Below are positions 43,614-52,220 of a stretch of DNA of 64,000 nt, piece by piece. The first letter of the stretch is position 1. Every line of letters starts with the position of its first letter. Origin of the DNA: Vibrio sp. Isolate32 (GTDB lineage: Bacteria; Pseudomonadota; Gammaproteobacteria; Enterobacterales; Vibrionaceae); assembly GCF_022397955.1 (NCBI RefSeq), contig NZ_JAKEUQ010000009.1, positions 62,001-126,000 of the forward strand, written 5' to 3'. The notes under the pieces were generated by a model that was given only the letters and a program-made list of their open reading frames with translations, did no database searches and had not been told where the DNA came from. Both the position numbers and the translations under genes were made by a program.

Positions 43614-45515
43614 TTATGAGTGATCTTTACTCACACCGCTTTTGTGTTCGAATGCATAATCAAGCACTTTGCGGATGTAAGGCGCACCGACCTTAGAGCC
43701 ACCATTACCATGCTCAATAACGACAGTGGCAACATAATCTGGATGTTCATAAGGCGCAAAGGCGGTGTAGAGCGCATGGTCTAGTAGATGCCTTTCGAGC
43801 TTTTTAGAGTTATACACCTGATCTTTTGCCAAGCCGAATACTTGCGATGTGCCCGACTTACCACCACTTGTGTACTTGGTTCCTTTAAACGCTCTTCTAC
43901 CACTGCCACGGCTGCCATGGTTCACTAGTCGCATCGCATTAATCGACACATCCCAGATCTTGTCTGGAACTTCGTCAATAGATGGCATTTGCTTTGATTC
44001 GACTAGCTGTTGCGTGTCAAAGTCTTCACCGTGACCCAATGTTGCACGCAATATATGGGGTGGCATGACCTTACCGTGATTGACTAACACAGAGGTTGCT
44101 TTCGCAAGTTGCAGCGGGGTCGAAGTCCAGTACCCTTGTCCAATGCCGATCGGTACCGTGTCGCCTTGATACCAAGGTGTGCGGTAGCGCATCATCTTCC
44201 AATCTCGAGTCGGCATGTTGGCGTTACTTTCTTCGTATATGTCGATGCCCGATGGCTTACCAAAACCAAAACGGTTCATCCACGTACTGATCCGATCGAT
44301 ACCGAGGTCAAATGCCACTTGATAGAAAAATGAATCCACCGACTCTTCGATCGCTTGTGTCACATCAACCGAACCATGTCCCCAACGCTTCCAGTCACGC
44401 CACGCTTTGGAGTTAGACTTAGAACCCGGGATACGCCAAACACCGTGATCATTGCGAATGGTATTTTCTGAAATTACATGCTCTTCCAAGCCTGCAACAG
44501 CCATGAACGGCTTAACAGTAGAAGCAGGCGGATAAACACCTAGCGTTGCTCTGTTTACCAATGGATGGGCTGGGTCATTGAGTAATGTTTGGTAATTCTT
44601 ACTAGAAATGCCATCAACGAAAAGGTTAGGGTCGTAACTCGGGCTTGATGCCATTGCCAAAACACTGTTGTCTTTCGGGTCTAGAATAACCGCGCTACCA
44701 GTGCGATGGTCAAGCTGCTCAAACGCATACTTTTGCAGATCAAGATCAATGTTGAGCACTATGTCTTTCCCGGCTACTGGTGGAACATATTTTATGGTTC
44801 TGACAATACGGCCTCGGCTATTTACCTCAACCTCTTGATAGCCTTTTTGACCGTGAAGTATATCTTCGTAGTATCGCTCTACACCAAGTTTACCGATGAT
44901 AGTTGTCGCTTGATAATTCGCTTCTTTTCCTTGTTCTTCCAGTTTTATTAAGTCGTTGTCATTGATGTGTGCAACGTAGCCTAATACATGGGTCAGTACT
45001 TCACCGTTGGGGTAGAAGCGCTTTAAGCTGGTATCGATTGTCAGTCCCGGAAACTGGTATTGGTGAACAGAAAATTTTGCGATCTCTTTTTCCGTCAGGT
45101 TCTCTAATATCGTAACGGATTTAAAGCGGCGGGTATTGCGATAGCGCTTTTTAAAACGCGTAATTTGCTCTTTACTCAGCGGGATGTACTCGTTGAGCTT
45201 GATCAGCATCTCATCCACATCTTTTGTTTGCTCAGGGATCATGGTGAGTGAAAACACCAGTTTGTTTTCAGCCAGTAAAACACCGTTTCTGTCGTAAATT
45301 AGCCCTCGCGTAGGGGCGATCGGGAGCACTTTAATTCGGTTCCCGTCAGCGCGGGTTTGGTAGCTATCAAAGTTTTGAACTTGGAGTCGGTATAGGTTAC
45401 CGATTAAGACGAGAGTGAAAAGCAGAATACCTATGAATGCGACAATAACACGGTTTCTAAACAGGTTTACTTCACATTTATGATCACGCATTTTTACGCG
45501 TTTGTGGTACATCAA
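43614..45515 (-). CDS. Penicillin-binding protein 2 (stand-alone copy)
   Basis: The 633-residue protein has an N-terminal membrane anchor (VIVAFIGILLFTLVLIGNLY), the PBP dimerisation domain (APTRGLIYDRNGVLLAENK), and a transpeptidase domain. The active-site serine is in PASTVKPFMA (about residue 340), the second motif is SVD in EESVDSFFYQ, and the third is KSGT in GGKSGTSQVF. It is a PBP2/MrdA-type D,D-transpeptidase for the rod-shape elongasome. It is not followed by rodA or other dac/rlp genes, so it may be an accessory PBP2 paralogue. The start resembles other PBP2 starts (KR..MRDHK). Confidence 0.9.
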   Translation of the reverse strand: MMYHKRVKMRDHKCEVNLFRNRVIVAFIGILLFTLVLIGNLYRLQVQNFDSYQTRADGNRIKVLPIAPTRGLIYDRNGVLLAENKLVFSLTMIPEQTKDVDEMLIKLNEYIPLSKEQITRFKKRYRNTRRFKSVTILENLTEKEIAKFSVHQYQFPGLTIDTSLKRFYPNGEVLTHVLGYVAHINDNDLIKLEEQGKEANYQATTIIGKLGVERYYEDILHGQKGYQEVEVNSRGRIVRTIKYVPPVAGKDIVLNIDLDLQKYAFEQLDHRTGSAVILDPKDNSVLAMASSPSYDPNLFVDGISSKNYQTLLNDPAHPLVNRATLGVYPPASTVKPFMAVAGLEEHVISENTIRNDHGVWRIPGSKSNSKAWRDWKRWGHGSVDVTQAIEESVDSFFYQVAFDLGIDRISTWMNRFGFGKPSGIDIYEESNANMPTRDWKMMRYRTPWYQGDTVPIGIGQGYWTSTPLQLAKATSVLVNHGKVMPPHILRATLGHGEDFDTQQLVESKQMPSIDEVPDKIWDVSINAMRLVNHGSRGSGRRAFKGTKYTSGGKSGTSQVFGLAKDQVYNSKKLERHLLDHALYTAFAPYEHPDYVATVVIEHGNGGSKVGAPYIRKVLDYAFEHKSGVSKDHS

Positions 45516-45627
45516 ATCTTAGCCTGTTATATTTAGTTACACTTGTTTAGGCGGACTTTACCATAGCTTCGTAAAAACAATGTCATGTTTTATGAGCTTC
45601 TCAAAGATAACCTGAGTTATATAAATT

Positions 45628-45726
45628 ATGGGGAAGGAAGCGTTGAGCGATAACCAGCTTATTTATCGTGCACAAAATTCGTTACTTAACATTTGTGGTT
45701 CGATAGAGTGGTTTCAAGACGAGTAG
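45628..45726 (+). CDS. Possible 32-residue ORF
   Basis: ATG 45628 starts MGKEALSDNQLIYRAQNSLL, ending NICGSIEWFQDE. An inner TTG four codons on is preceded by GGAAG. A terminator-like hairpin follows at once. There is no recognised family and the support is weak. Confidence 0.3.
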   Translation: MGKEALSDNQLIYRAQNSLLNICGSIEWFQDE

Positions 45727-45733
45727 AAATACA

Positions 45734-45759
45734 AACGGCCCCCATTTGTGGGAGCCGTT
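45734..45759. terminator. Terminator-like hairpin after the ABC-class ATPase gene
   Basis: AACGGC pairs with GCCGTT (with an inner CCCA/TGGG stem), between convergent units. T-runs are poor on both sides. Confidence 0.6.
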
Positions 45760-45778
45760 ATTTGTTATTGAATAGAAC

Positions 45779-47434
45779 TTAGTTCGAACGCTTAAACTGA
45801 GATTTACGCATACGGTTAAGAGCCGCCATCACATCCAACGTTCTTGGTTTCGCTAAATCACCATAATTAGGCATGTTTTGGTGCCAATCGTTACCTAAAA
45901 TCGCATTAAACTCTTTTGCTGGGCTATTCGACCAGCCTGGTGTTTGTGCAAACTGGAACCACGCCCAACCAATCGCGTTGACTTCAGAAGTTGATTCAAG
46001 TTGCTCTAGTGCAGACAGGTCAGCGAACTCTTTACCAAAACGCAGAGACTCTTTGCCTTTAGCACTTACTCGGAACTTACCATCAGTAAGAATGTTCATC
46101 AGTGATGCACGGTTCAGTGAACGAGGAACAAACATCTCCAATGGCGTTTCACACTCGTTAGTACGCTGAGTAGGGTGCTGGGCAATAACGTCTTTTGCTT
46201 TATCTGTAACATCTACTGCTTGGTAATCATGCATTTGAAGCACAGTGTCTGCTACGTCAAGGTAATCACCAGAACCGCCCATAACGACGATGGTAGAGAT
46301 TTCCATTTCATCACGTAGCTGGCCAATACGGTCAACAAGAGGAGTAATTGGCTCATCACCTTTTGAAACCAATGCCTGCATACGCTCATCACGGATCATG
46401 AAGTTGGTCGCTGATGTATCTTCATCAATCAATAACGTTTGAACACCGGCTTCAATCGACTCTTGTAGCCAAGCCGCTTGAGAGGTAGAGCCCGAAGCGT
46501 CTTGCGTACTGAAATCAGACGTATCTTTCTTCATTGGAAGATGATTAATGTAGTTTGACAGATTTAAGCTGTGCACACATCGGCCATCTTCAGCGCGAAT
46601 CTTCATGGTATCAATGGCAGTCACGATGCCTTCACGACCATCACCAGGAATATGATTGTAGATAGAACGCTCAACCGCATTCAATAGTGTCGATTTACCG
46701 TGGAAGCCGCCACCAACGATCAATGTAATCCCTTTAGGAATGCCCAAGCCTGTTACGTCGCCTTGGTTTGGCGTATTTAACGTAACGCTCAGTGATTCTG
46801 GTGCTGTGAAAGGAACCGCATCTTTCATTGGAAGGTCACAGTTACCCGCGATACGTGGTAATACACTGCCATTTGCAGCAAATGCCGCTAGGTTGTGCTC
46901 ATCTAGCTGTGCACGTAGCGCTTCTTGGTCTTCGATCGTTTCACAGTGCTTAATCATTGCATCGATGTTCAGTTCACGCTCTAGCGTTGCACGGCGGATA
47001 AACTTCGGCAGGTAGAAGGTGATGATATTGTTCGCTTTCTTCGCAAGAATGCTACGGCCATCAGCAGGTAGGTTAATACGGAAACGAATTTCGATACCGT
47101 GCTCAGTAAACACGACGGCAGTGCTATCGAGTACTGTTTGACCCGTTAATGCAATAGAAACGGTCGCTTCTTGTTTTGCGAACTCAGCAAAGCTACGTGC
47201 AATAAAGTCACGAGCCGCTACTTGGTATTCATAAGACTTTTCTTTCAGCCAATCTAACCCTGTTAAGGACCACGCGCGCGTTGCACGAAAACGAGAAGCT
47301 GAAGCGTATGGGTCACCTTGAATGTGGTCGATGTGTAATTCGAAATCAGCAAAGTCGTATTGACCTTTAATTTGTTGATATGCACGGTAGTTTTGTTTTT
47401 CGAGCTTTTTAAGCTTTGCAGTCAACTGATCCAT
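45779..47434 (-). CDS. ABC-class ATPase (ABC_ATPase family)
   Basis: The 551-residue protein has a Walker A-like loop in LIVGGGFHGKSTLLNAVERS (about residue 240) and NHIPGDGREGIVT. It also has a Walker B region QTLLIDEDTSATNFMIRDER, and IVVMGGSGDYLDVAD further on. These are the family blocks of the predicted ABC-class ATPases of bacteria and archaea, whose role is unknown. It has no transmembrane segments or partner permease. It is a single gene with its own terminator. Confidence 0.88.
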   Translation of the reverse strand: MDQLTAKLKKLEKQNYRAYQQIKGQYDFADFELHIDHIQGDPYASASRFRATRAWSLTGLDWLKEKSYEYQVAARDFIARSFAEFAKQEATVSIALTGQTVLDSTAVVFTEHGIEIRFRINLPADGRSILAKKANNIITFYLPKFIRRATLERELNIDAMIKHCETIEDQEALRAQLDEHNLAAFAANGSVLPRIAGNCDLPMKDAVPFTAPESLSVTLNTPNQGDVTGLGIPKGITLIVGGGFHGKSTLLNAVERSIYNHIPGDGREGIVTAIDTMKIRAEDGRCVHSLNLSNYINHLPMKKDTSDFSTQDASGSTSQAAWLQESIEAGVQTLLIDEDTSATNFMIRDERMQALVSKGDEPITPLVDRIGQLRDEMEISTIVVMGGSGDYLDVADTVLQMHDYQAVDVTDKAKDVIAQHPTQRTNECETPLEMFVPRSLNRASLMNILTDGKFRVSAKGKESLRFGKEFADLSALEQLESTSEVNAIGWAWFQFAQTPGWSNSPAKEFNAILGNDWHQNMPNYGDLAKPRTLDVMAALNRMRKSQFKRSN

Positions 47435-47554
47435 AACGAGGAATGCCTATATAAAGGGGAAGATAAAAACAGAAAGGCGGCGATTATAAAAATCACCACC
47501 TATAGAGTAAAGAGAAACTAGGCCTAAATCCAAAACTAACTGTGCTTTTCTACT

Positions 47555-49462
47555 TTAAGCGTAACGAGTTGTACCTAAATAGTTTTGATTGACTAAGCTG
47601 TGCTCAAATTCTTGGCTTGGCATCGGCCTGCCATAAAGGTAACCCTGGCCAACGTCACAGCCCTCATCAATAATAAATTGCTCCTGAACTTCTGATTCAA
47701 TCCCTTCAATCATAACTTTCATATCCAGCTTTTTCGCTATCTGGACGATGGAACGGACAATCTCAGAATCTTCACTCGAGTCGAGCACCTGGTCGATGAA
47801 ACTCTTATCAATCTTTATTGCATCAAATGGGAACTTCTTGAGGTAACTGAATGACGCGTAGCCGGTACCGAAATCATCTAGTGACAATGTAACGCCTATG
47901 TCATGTAGTGACTCAAGCGTGTTCTTTGCCACCACTTCATCTGCAATTAATCCGCTCTCTGTCACTTCGAGCTCTAAGAAGTGAGGTTCAAGGTGGTAGG
48001 TTTCTAGTAAATGGACGACTTGCTCAGCAAAGTGCGCGTTCTTGAGCTGCACCGCAGACACATTAATCGCCATCTTAAAATCTTCAACGTATTGTGACCA
48101 CTCTTTGGCTTTCTCAATCGCATTGTGTAGCACGAAGCTACCGACTTCGAAAATCAAGCCGTTCTGCTCAGCCATGTGAATTAACGTTTCGTTAGAAATG
48201 TCGCCTAAAACAGGGTGTCGCCAACGAAGTAGAGCTTCGGCACCCACCCAGCGGTGAGTTAATGGGCACACTTTGGGTTGGAAATAGAGCATCAAATCAT
48301 CGTTACGTACCGCTTGCAGCAAATAACCTTCGATCTTGTTGATATGGCTTTGCTCGTCAGCATGAGACTGAGAGTAATAGGCAAACTTTTGTCCGGAATC
48401 TTTACATGCGAGCATAGCTTCAGAAGACTTCTGGAGAATACTCTCGGCGTCATCTTCGCTATTAGTTGTCGCAATGCCGATAAACGCGTGCAGGTGAACT
48501 TTATCCTTATCAAGGTCAAATTCGGAGTGACCAACCTTTACCAGTGTTTGACAGAGCTCTTCGAGACGATGGTGCAAATCCTTAACGCTGAACGCCAACA
48601 CCAAGTCAATAGAAGTAGGGCGTGCTGTTAATACGTCGATATCAGAAATGCTGTCGATACGTTTTCGGTACTCCACCAAAACTTTGTCTAACGCGTTGTA
48701 GCCGTATCGCGCTTGTATACGCCTGCCATTAGTAAAACCAATATGAATGACGGCGAACGAACAATCAGTGAGTCTACGTTGTGATGATAGTTTGTGATTA
48801 AGACGCGACTCAAACGCATTGCGGTTCAAGAAGCCGGTCCCGAGGTCGTGATTCTTTTGAAAATTGATTTTTTGTTCAGCCGCTTTGCGCTTATCAATTT
48901 CTTGATTCAAAGAATAATTCAGACTGGCGAGATCTTTAGTTCGTGTATATACACGATTTTTTAGGTCGCGATTCATTTGAGCTAACTTTGCATGTTGGAA
49001 GAGAGTTTTAAGCTGAGATTCTATGGAGGTACGAAAGCTCTCAAGTAGTTTGATATAAGTGGGCGTATAGTGATTTTCCTTAGAATCTAAGATGCAAATG
49101 GTTCCGAAAACCTCGCCATTTGGCCAAAGAAGGGGAATGCCACAATAAGAGACCAAGCCCAGTTCAATGTCGGGGTTATTTTCCCATGATGGATCTTTGA
49201 GCGCATTCGGTACGAGTAGGCGTTGTTGCGATTCCATTACTGTTTCACAATAAAGGCCATTGCCTAACTTTTCTGAGTCACCTTTATTGTAAGGGTTTTT
49301 CTTGCTATCACTGGTGGAGAAGACTTCAATGTAGTTGGAGTGAACACGCATAATTAGCGCAGCTGGCACTTGAGTAATTTGAGCTAAGAGATCGACAATA
49401 TTTTGCCAACCGTGCTCCATATCGTCTGGGATATCTAAATCGAGTGTTTTTATTTTCTTCAT
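47555..49462 (-). CDS. GAF-GGDEF-EAL signalling protein, probable c-di-GMP phosphodiesterase
   Basis: About 635 residues. An N-terminal GAF domain (about 15-155) contains SYCGIPLLWPNGEVFGTICI. Then come a coiled linker, a GGDEF-like domain (about 205-365) and an EAL domain (about 380-630). The GGDEF motif is degenerate (the site reads RPTSIDLVLAF), so it should not make c-di-GMP. The EAL domain is intact: GAEALLRWRHP, INVSAVQLKN, LEVTESGL, LDDFGTGYASFSYLKKFPFD, IKIDKSF and IEGIES. It is therefore probably a phosphodiesterase controlled by GAF ligand binding. A TTG start at 49477 is possible, but ATG 49462 follows GGAG. Confidence 0.9.
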   Translation of the reverse strand: MKKIKTLDLDIPDDMEHGWQNIVDLLAQITQVPAALIMRVHSNYIEVFSTSDSKKNPYNKGDSEKLGNGLYCETVMESQQRLLVPNALKDPSWENNPDIELGLVSYCGIPLLWPNGEVFGTICILDSKENHYTPTYIKLLESFRTSIESQLKTLFQHAKLAQMNRDLKNRVYTRTKDLASLNYSLNQEIDKRKAAEQKINFQKNHDLGTGFLNRNAFESRLNHKLSSQRRLTDCSFAVIHIGFTNGRRIQARYGYNALDKVLVEYRKRIDSISDIDVLTARPTSIDLVLAFSVKDLHHRLEELCQTLVKVGHSEFDLDKDKVHLHAFIGIATTNSEDDAESILQKSSEAMLACKDSGQKFAYYSQSHADEQSHINKIEGYLLQAVRNDDLMLYFQPKVCPLTHRWVGAEALLRWRHPVLGDISNETLIHMAEQNGLIFEVGSFVLHNAIEKAKEWSQYVEDFKMAINVSAVQLKNAHFAEQVVHLLETYHLEPHFLELEVTESGLIADEVVAKNTLESLHDIGVTLSLDDFGTGYASFSYLKKFPFDAIKIDKSFIDQVLDSSEDSEIVRSIVQIAKKLDMKVMIEGIESEVQEQFIIDEGCDVGQGYLYGRPMPSQEFEHSLVNQNYLGTTRYA

Positions 49463-49573
49463 ATGACTCCGAGTCAATTATGCTTTATGCATCAACACAT
49501 CCTGTGTTAATTATGATGAACCAAATAAAACTGTGAATCCTACATTAATTAAGTATAAGAAATGTTGCACAAA

Positions 49574-49602
49574 AAAACCTCGGCAATTTTGCAGAGGTTT
49601 TC
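49574..49602 (-). terminator. Terminator after fabV
   Basis: AAAACCTC pairs with GAGGTTTT, with an inner GCAA/TTGC stem. On the minus strand it is followed by a U-run. Confidence 0.85.
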
Positions 49603-49641
49603 AAATGTGAATATAGGTCTCAGTAATGAGATAAATTTCGA

Positions 49642-50841
49642 CTAAGGCTTTAATTTTATAAAGTCTTCACTATTCAGCTTCTTAGTGTAATCGACCGATG
49701 GTTGTGCAAAGCCGTTTAGCTGCAAGAATTCATCTTTAAATCCTTGGTAATCTCCCAAGGTTTGGAAGTTATTTTCATCCATATTATTAAGCAATTCTGT
49801 CACATGAGCTTGTGTCTCTGGATCTAGTTCCCAGTCGTCCATTCGTATCAATCGCTCACCATCAAGCGGTACTTTAGTTTGACCGTACAGCTTAGTGCTA
49901 AACAGGCGCTGCATTTGTTCGATGCAGCCTTCATGCGTCTGTTTCTCTTTCATCACTTTGTACAACGCCAGCAAGTAGGGGCTGAAGCCTGGGATGAATA
50001 CACTTGCTTTGGTAACCAACGCCTTACATACGGTCGCATAAGCGTTGCCGTCAAAGTTAGCTAATTCAAGGTTAAGCGCATGACTGGTTTGATGAAGATC
50101 GATTTTTGCACGACCTAGTGTACCATCGAGATAGATAGGGTGTGTGACTTCAGGGCCAACGTAAGAAAAGGCCATAGTTTTACAACCAGGTGCGATAGAT
50201 TCGGCATTGATGAGTTCATCTATCCAGCTTTCCCAGTCTTCGCCGCCCATGACTTTGAGAGTACTGTGTTCTTCCTCAGCAGTTGCGGCTTCAAGGGTGT
50301 TAGTAACCCAGCTATCATTTTCAAGCGAGATGGTCGCGCCAGTAACGCTTTCGCCAATAGGTTTGATAGCAGAATGCCAAAAATCATCAGAATCAGGTTT
50401 AGGGCGAAGGCCAGCAGCCAAGCTATAAATAACGAGATCAACTTCACCTTCGAAGTAAGTTTCTATCGCTTCAACAACTTGAGCACGTGTTTCTTTAGAG
50501 AAGGCATCACCAACGATATTAATGGCTGTACGCTGTTCGCGTTCCGCTTGTTTTTTGAAGTAGATGTTGTTGTACCAACCAGCACTGCCAAGGGATTTCT
50601 CGTTGGGACCACGTTCAAATGAGACGCCAATGGTGTCGGCTTGTGCACCGCCAAAGGTTAGGGCGATACGAGCAGCAAGGCCGAAGCCTGAGGAAGCGCC
50701 GATGATTAAGACTCGTTTTGGGCCATCTTTGATTTGCGGCGCACTCTTTACGAATTTAATTTGTTGCTTAACGGCTTCTTTACAGCCAAGAGGGTGAGCG
50801 CTTTTGGCTACCACACCCTTGATAACAGGTTCGATCAGCAT
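49642..50841 (-). CDS. fabV: Enoyl-ACP reductase FabV (trans-2-enoyl-CoA reductase family)
   Basis: The 399-residue protein starts MLIEPVIKGVVAKSAHPLGC and has the NAD-binding loop VLIIGASSGFGLAARIAL. The catalytic Tyr and Lys are in PIYLDGTLGRAKIDL (Tyr-x8-Lys). This is the FabV class first described in V. cholerae, which is larger than FabI and largely insensitive to triclosan. It carries out the last step of the fatty acid elongation cycle in the cytoplasm. It stands alone upstream of its terminator, with tesA 81 bp further upstream on the same strand. Confidence 0.95.
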   Translation of the reverse strand: MLIEPVIKGVVAKSAHPLGCKEAVKQQIKFVKSAPQIKDGPKRVLIIGASSGFGLAARIALTFGGAQADTIGVSFERGPNEKSLGSAGWYNNIYFKKQAEREQRTAINIVGDAFSKETRAQVVEAIETYFEGEVDLVIYSLAAGLRPKPDSDDFWHSAIKPIGESVTGATISLENDSWVTNTLEAATAEEEHSTLKVMGGEDWESWIDELINAESIAPGCKTMAFSYVGPEVTHPIYLDGTLGRAKIDLHQTSHALNLELANFDGNAYATVCKALVTKASVFIPGFSPYLLALYKVMKEKQTHEGCIEQMQRLFSTKLYGQTKVPLDGERLIRMDDWELDPETQAHVTELLNNMDENNFQTLGDYQGFKDEFLQLNGFAQPSVDYTKKLNSEDFIKLKP

Positions 50842-50922
50842 AAATAACCTTACAGTTAACAGTGATATGTACTCAGGCTAACGTAAAGCTGTGTAAAATT
50901 TATTGAGCTAGACCATTAAAAC

Positions 50923-51546
50923 TTAAAGATACTGATATAATTCTTCGGCGACAAATTCAGCAATCCAAGGTTGAGCTTCTGGTTTTGGGTGTAGTCCATC
51001 GTTCATCATCCACTCAGGTTTTAAAATGATGTGCTCTAGGAAAAACGGCAGTAGCGGCACATTTTGTTGATCAGCCAACGCTGCAAATACGTATTCAAAC
51101 TGTTGGTTATAACGCTTGCCGTAATTAGGCGGAATTTTAATTTGCATCATGATTGGTTTGGCACCAGCGGCTTTAACTTGTTTGATGATTTGGTCCAAGT
51201 TTGAAGACATCAGCTTAGGTGGGAAACCTCGAAGACCGTCGTTCGCACCCAGTTCGATGAGAACCGTATCTGGAGCATGGTCTTCAAGCAGTTGTGGCAA
51301 ACGAGCTAAACCGTTACCCGTTGTATCACCAGAAATGCTGCCATTGACCACGATCACCGCTTTGGCGTGTTTCGCTAAAGCATCTGGTAACAAACTTGGC
51401 CAACTCTGTTTGATATCCATGTTGTAGCCAGCACTCAAGCTATCGCCAAGTATGAGTAACTTAGACTCTTGGTTTGGCGCTGAGTCTTGAGCAAGAGAAG
51501 CGGTAGAAAATAATACAAAGAACAAAAAGGAAATTAGTCGAGTCAT
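50923..51546 (-). CDS. tesA: Multifunctional acyl-CoA thioesterase I / lysophospholipase L1
   Basis: The 207-residue SGNH hydrolase has a signal peptide (MTRLISFLFFVLFSTASLA). Block I is LILGDSLSAGY, block II NGSISGDTTG, block III ELGANDG, and block V DGLHPK with the catalytic Asp and His. That matches TesA/ApeA, a periplasmic esterase and thioesterase. It is divergent from ybbA-ybbP, as in E. coli. The start codon at 51544-51546 overlaps the ybbA start. A longer frame to 51582 would run inside ybbA and is not supported. Confidence 0.93.
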   Translation of the reverse strand: MTRLISFLFFVLFSTASLAQDSAPNQESKLLILGDSLSAGYNMDIKQSWPSLLPDALAKHAKAVIVVNGSISGDTTGNGLARLPQLLEDHAPDTVLIELGANDGLRGFPPKLMSSNLDQIIKQVKAAGAKPIMMQIKIPPNYGKRYNQQFEYVFAALADQQNVPLLPFFLEHIILKPEWMMNDGLHPKPEAQPWIAEFVAEELYQYL

Positions 51547-52219
51547 GCATACATCCATCATTAAAGCAGAAGCTGTTTCCAAGACAGTGTCTACTAATCA
51601 AGAACAATTAACAATCCTAGAGCATGTCGATATTGATATTCGTGAAGGTGAAACAGTCGCGATTGTCGGCACGTCCGGAGCCGGTAAATCGACCTTGATG
51701 ACATTACTTGCAGGGCTTGATGTTCCTACAAAAGGCGAAATTCATCTGCTAGGGCAACCGCTATCACAGCTTGATGATGAAGCGAGAGCGAAAATCCGAA
51801 GCGAATCGGTTGGGTTTGTTTTTCAGAGCTTTCTTTTGATCCCTAGCTTGTCTGCACTGCAAAACGTAACGCTTCCATGTTTGCTGAAAGGCGAAGATGA
51901 AGACATAGAACGCGCAACAGCCTTACTCGAATCGGTTGGCCTAAAAGACAGACTCGATCACTTGCCATCTCAACTATCGGGCGGTGAGCAACAACGTGTG
52001 GCTTTAGCTCGTGCATTTATGATTAAGCCAAAGATCCTGTTTGCTGATGAACCAACGGGGAACTTAGACCAACAAACCGCGGCCAAAATCGTCGAGCTAC
52101 TATTCGAGCTGAACTCTTCTCACGGCACCACACTGGTATTGGTGACACATGATCCTAAGCTAGCACAACGCTGCCAACGAACGCTTAAGATGCATGTCGG
52201 ACAGATTGAGGAAGTCTAA
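51545..52219 (+). CDS. ybbA: ABC transporter ATPase YbbA
   Basis: The 224-residue protein has Walker A GTSGAGKST, the Q-loop FVFQSFLLIP, signature LSGGEQQRVALARAF, Walker B ILFADEPTGNLD and a switch histidine in LVTHD. This is the LolD/MacB-like class that pairs with FtsX-type permeases. It partners with YbbP, whose gene begins before or just after the ybbA stop. Its start codon overlaps the tesA start on the other strand, and AAGGA lies 13 bases upstream. Confidence 0.93.
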   Translation: MHTSIIKAEAVSKTVSTNQEQLTILEHVDIDIREGETVAIVGTSGAGKSTLMTLLAGLDVPTKGEIHLLGQPLSQLDDEARAKIRSESVGFVFQSFLLIPSLSALQNVTLPCLLKGEDEDIERATALLESVGLKDRLDHLPSQLSGGEQQRVALARAFMIKPKILFADEPTGNLDQQTAAKIVELLFELNSSHGTTLVLVTHDPKLAQRCQRTLKMHVGQIEEV

Positions 52220-52220
52220 A

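Noticed and set aside
44706..44951. Plus-strand ORF inside the PBP2 gene
   Set aside because: It is antisense to conserved PBP2 sequence, with no ribosome site.
50140..50622. Plus-strand ORF of 160 residues inside fabV
   Set aside because: FabV is complete and conserved on the other strand; this frame has odd composition and no homologue I know.
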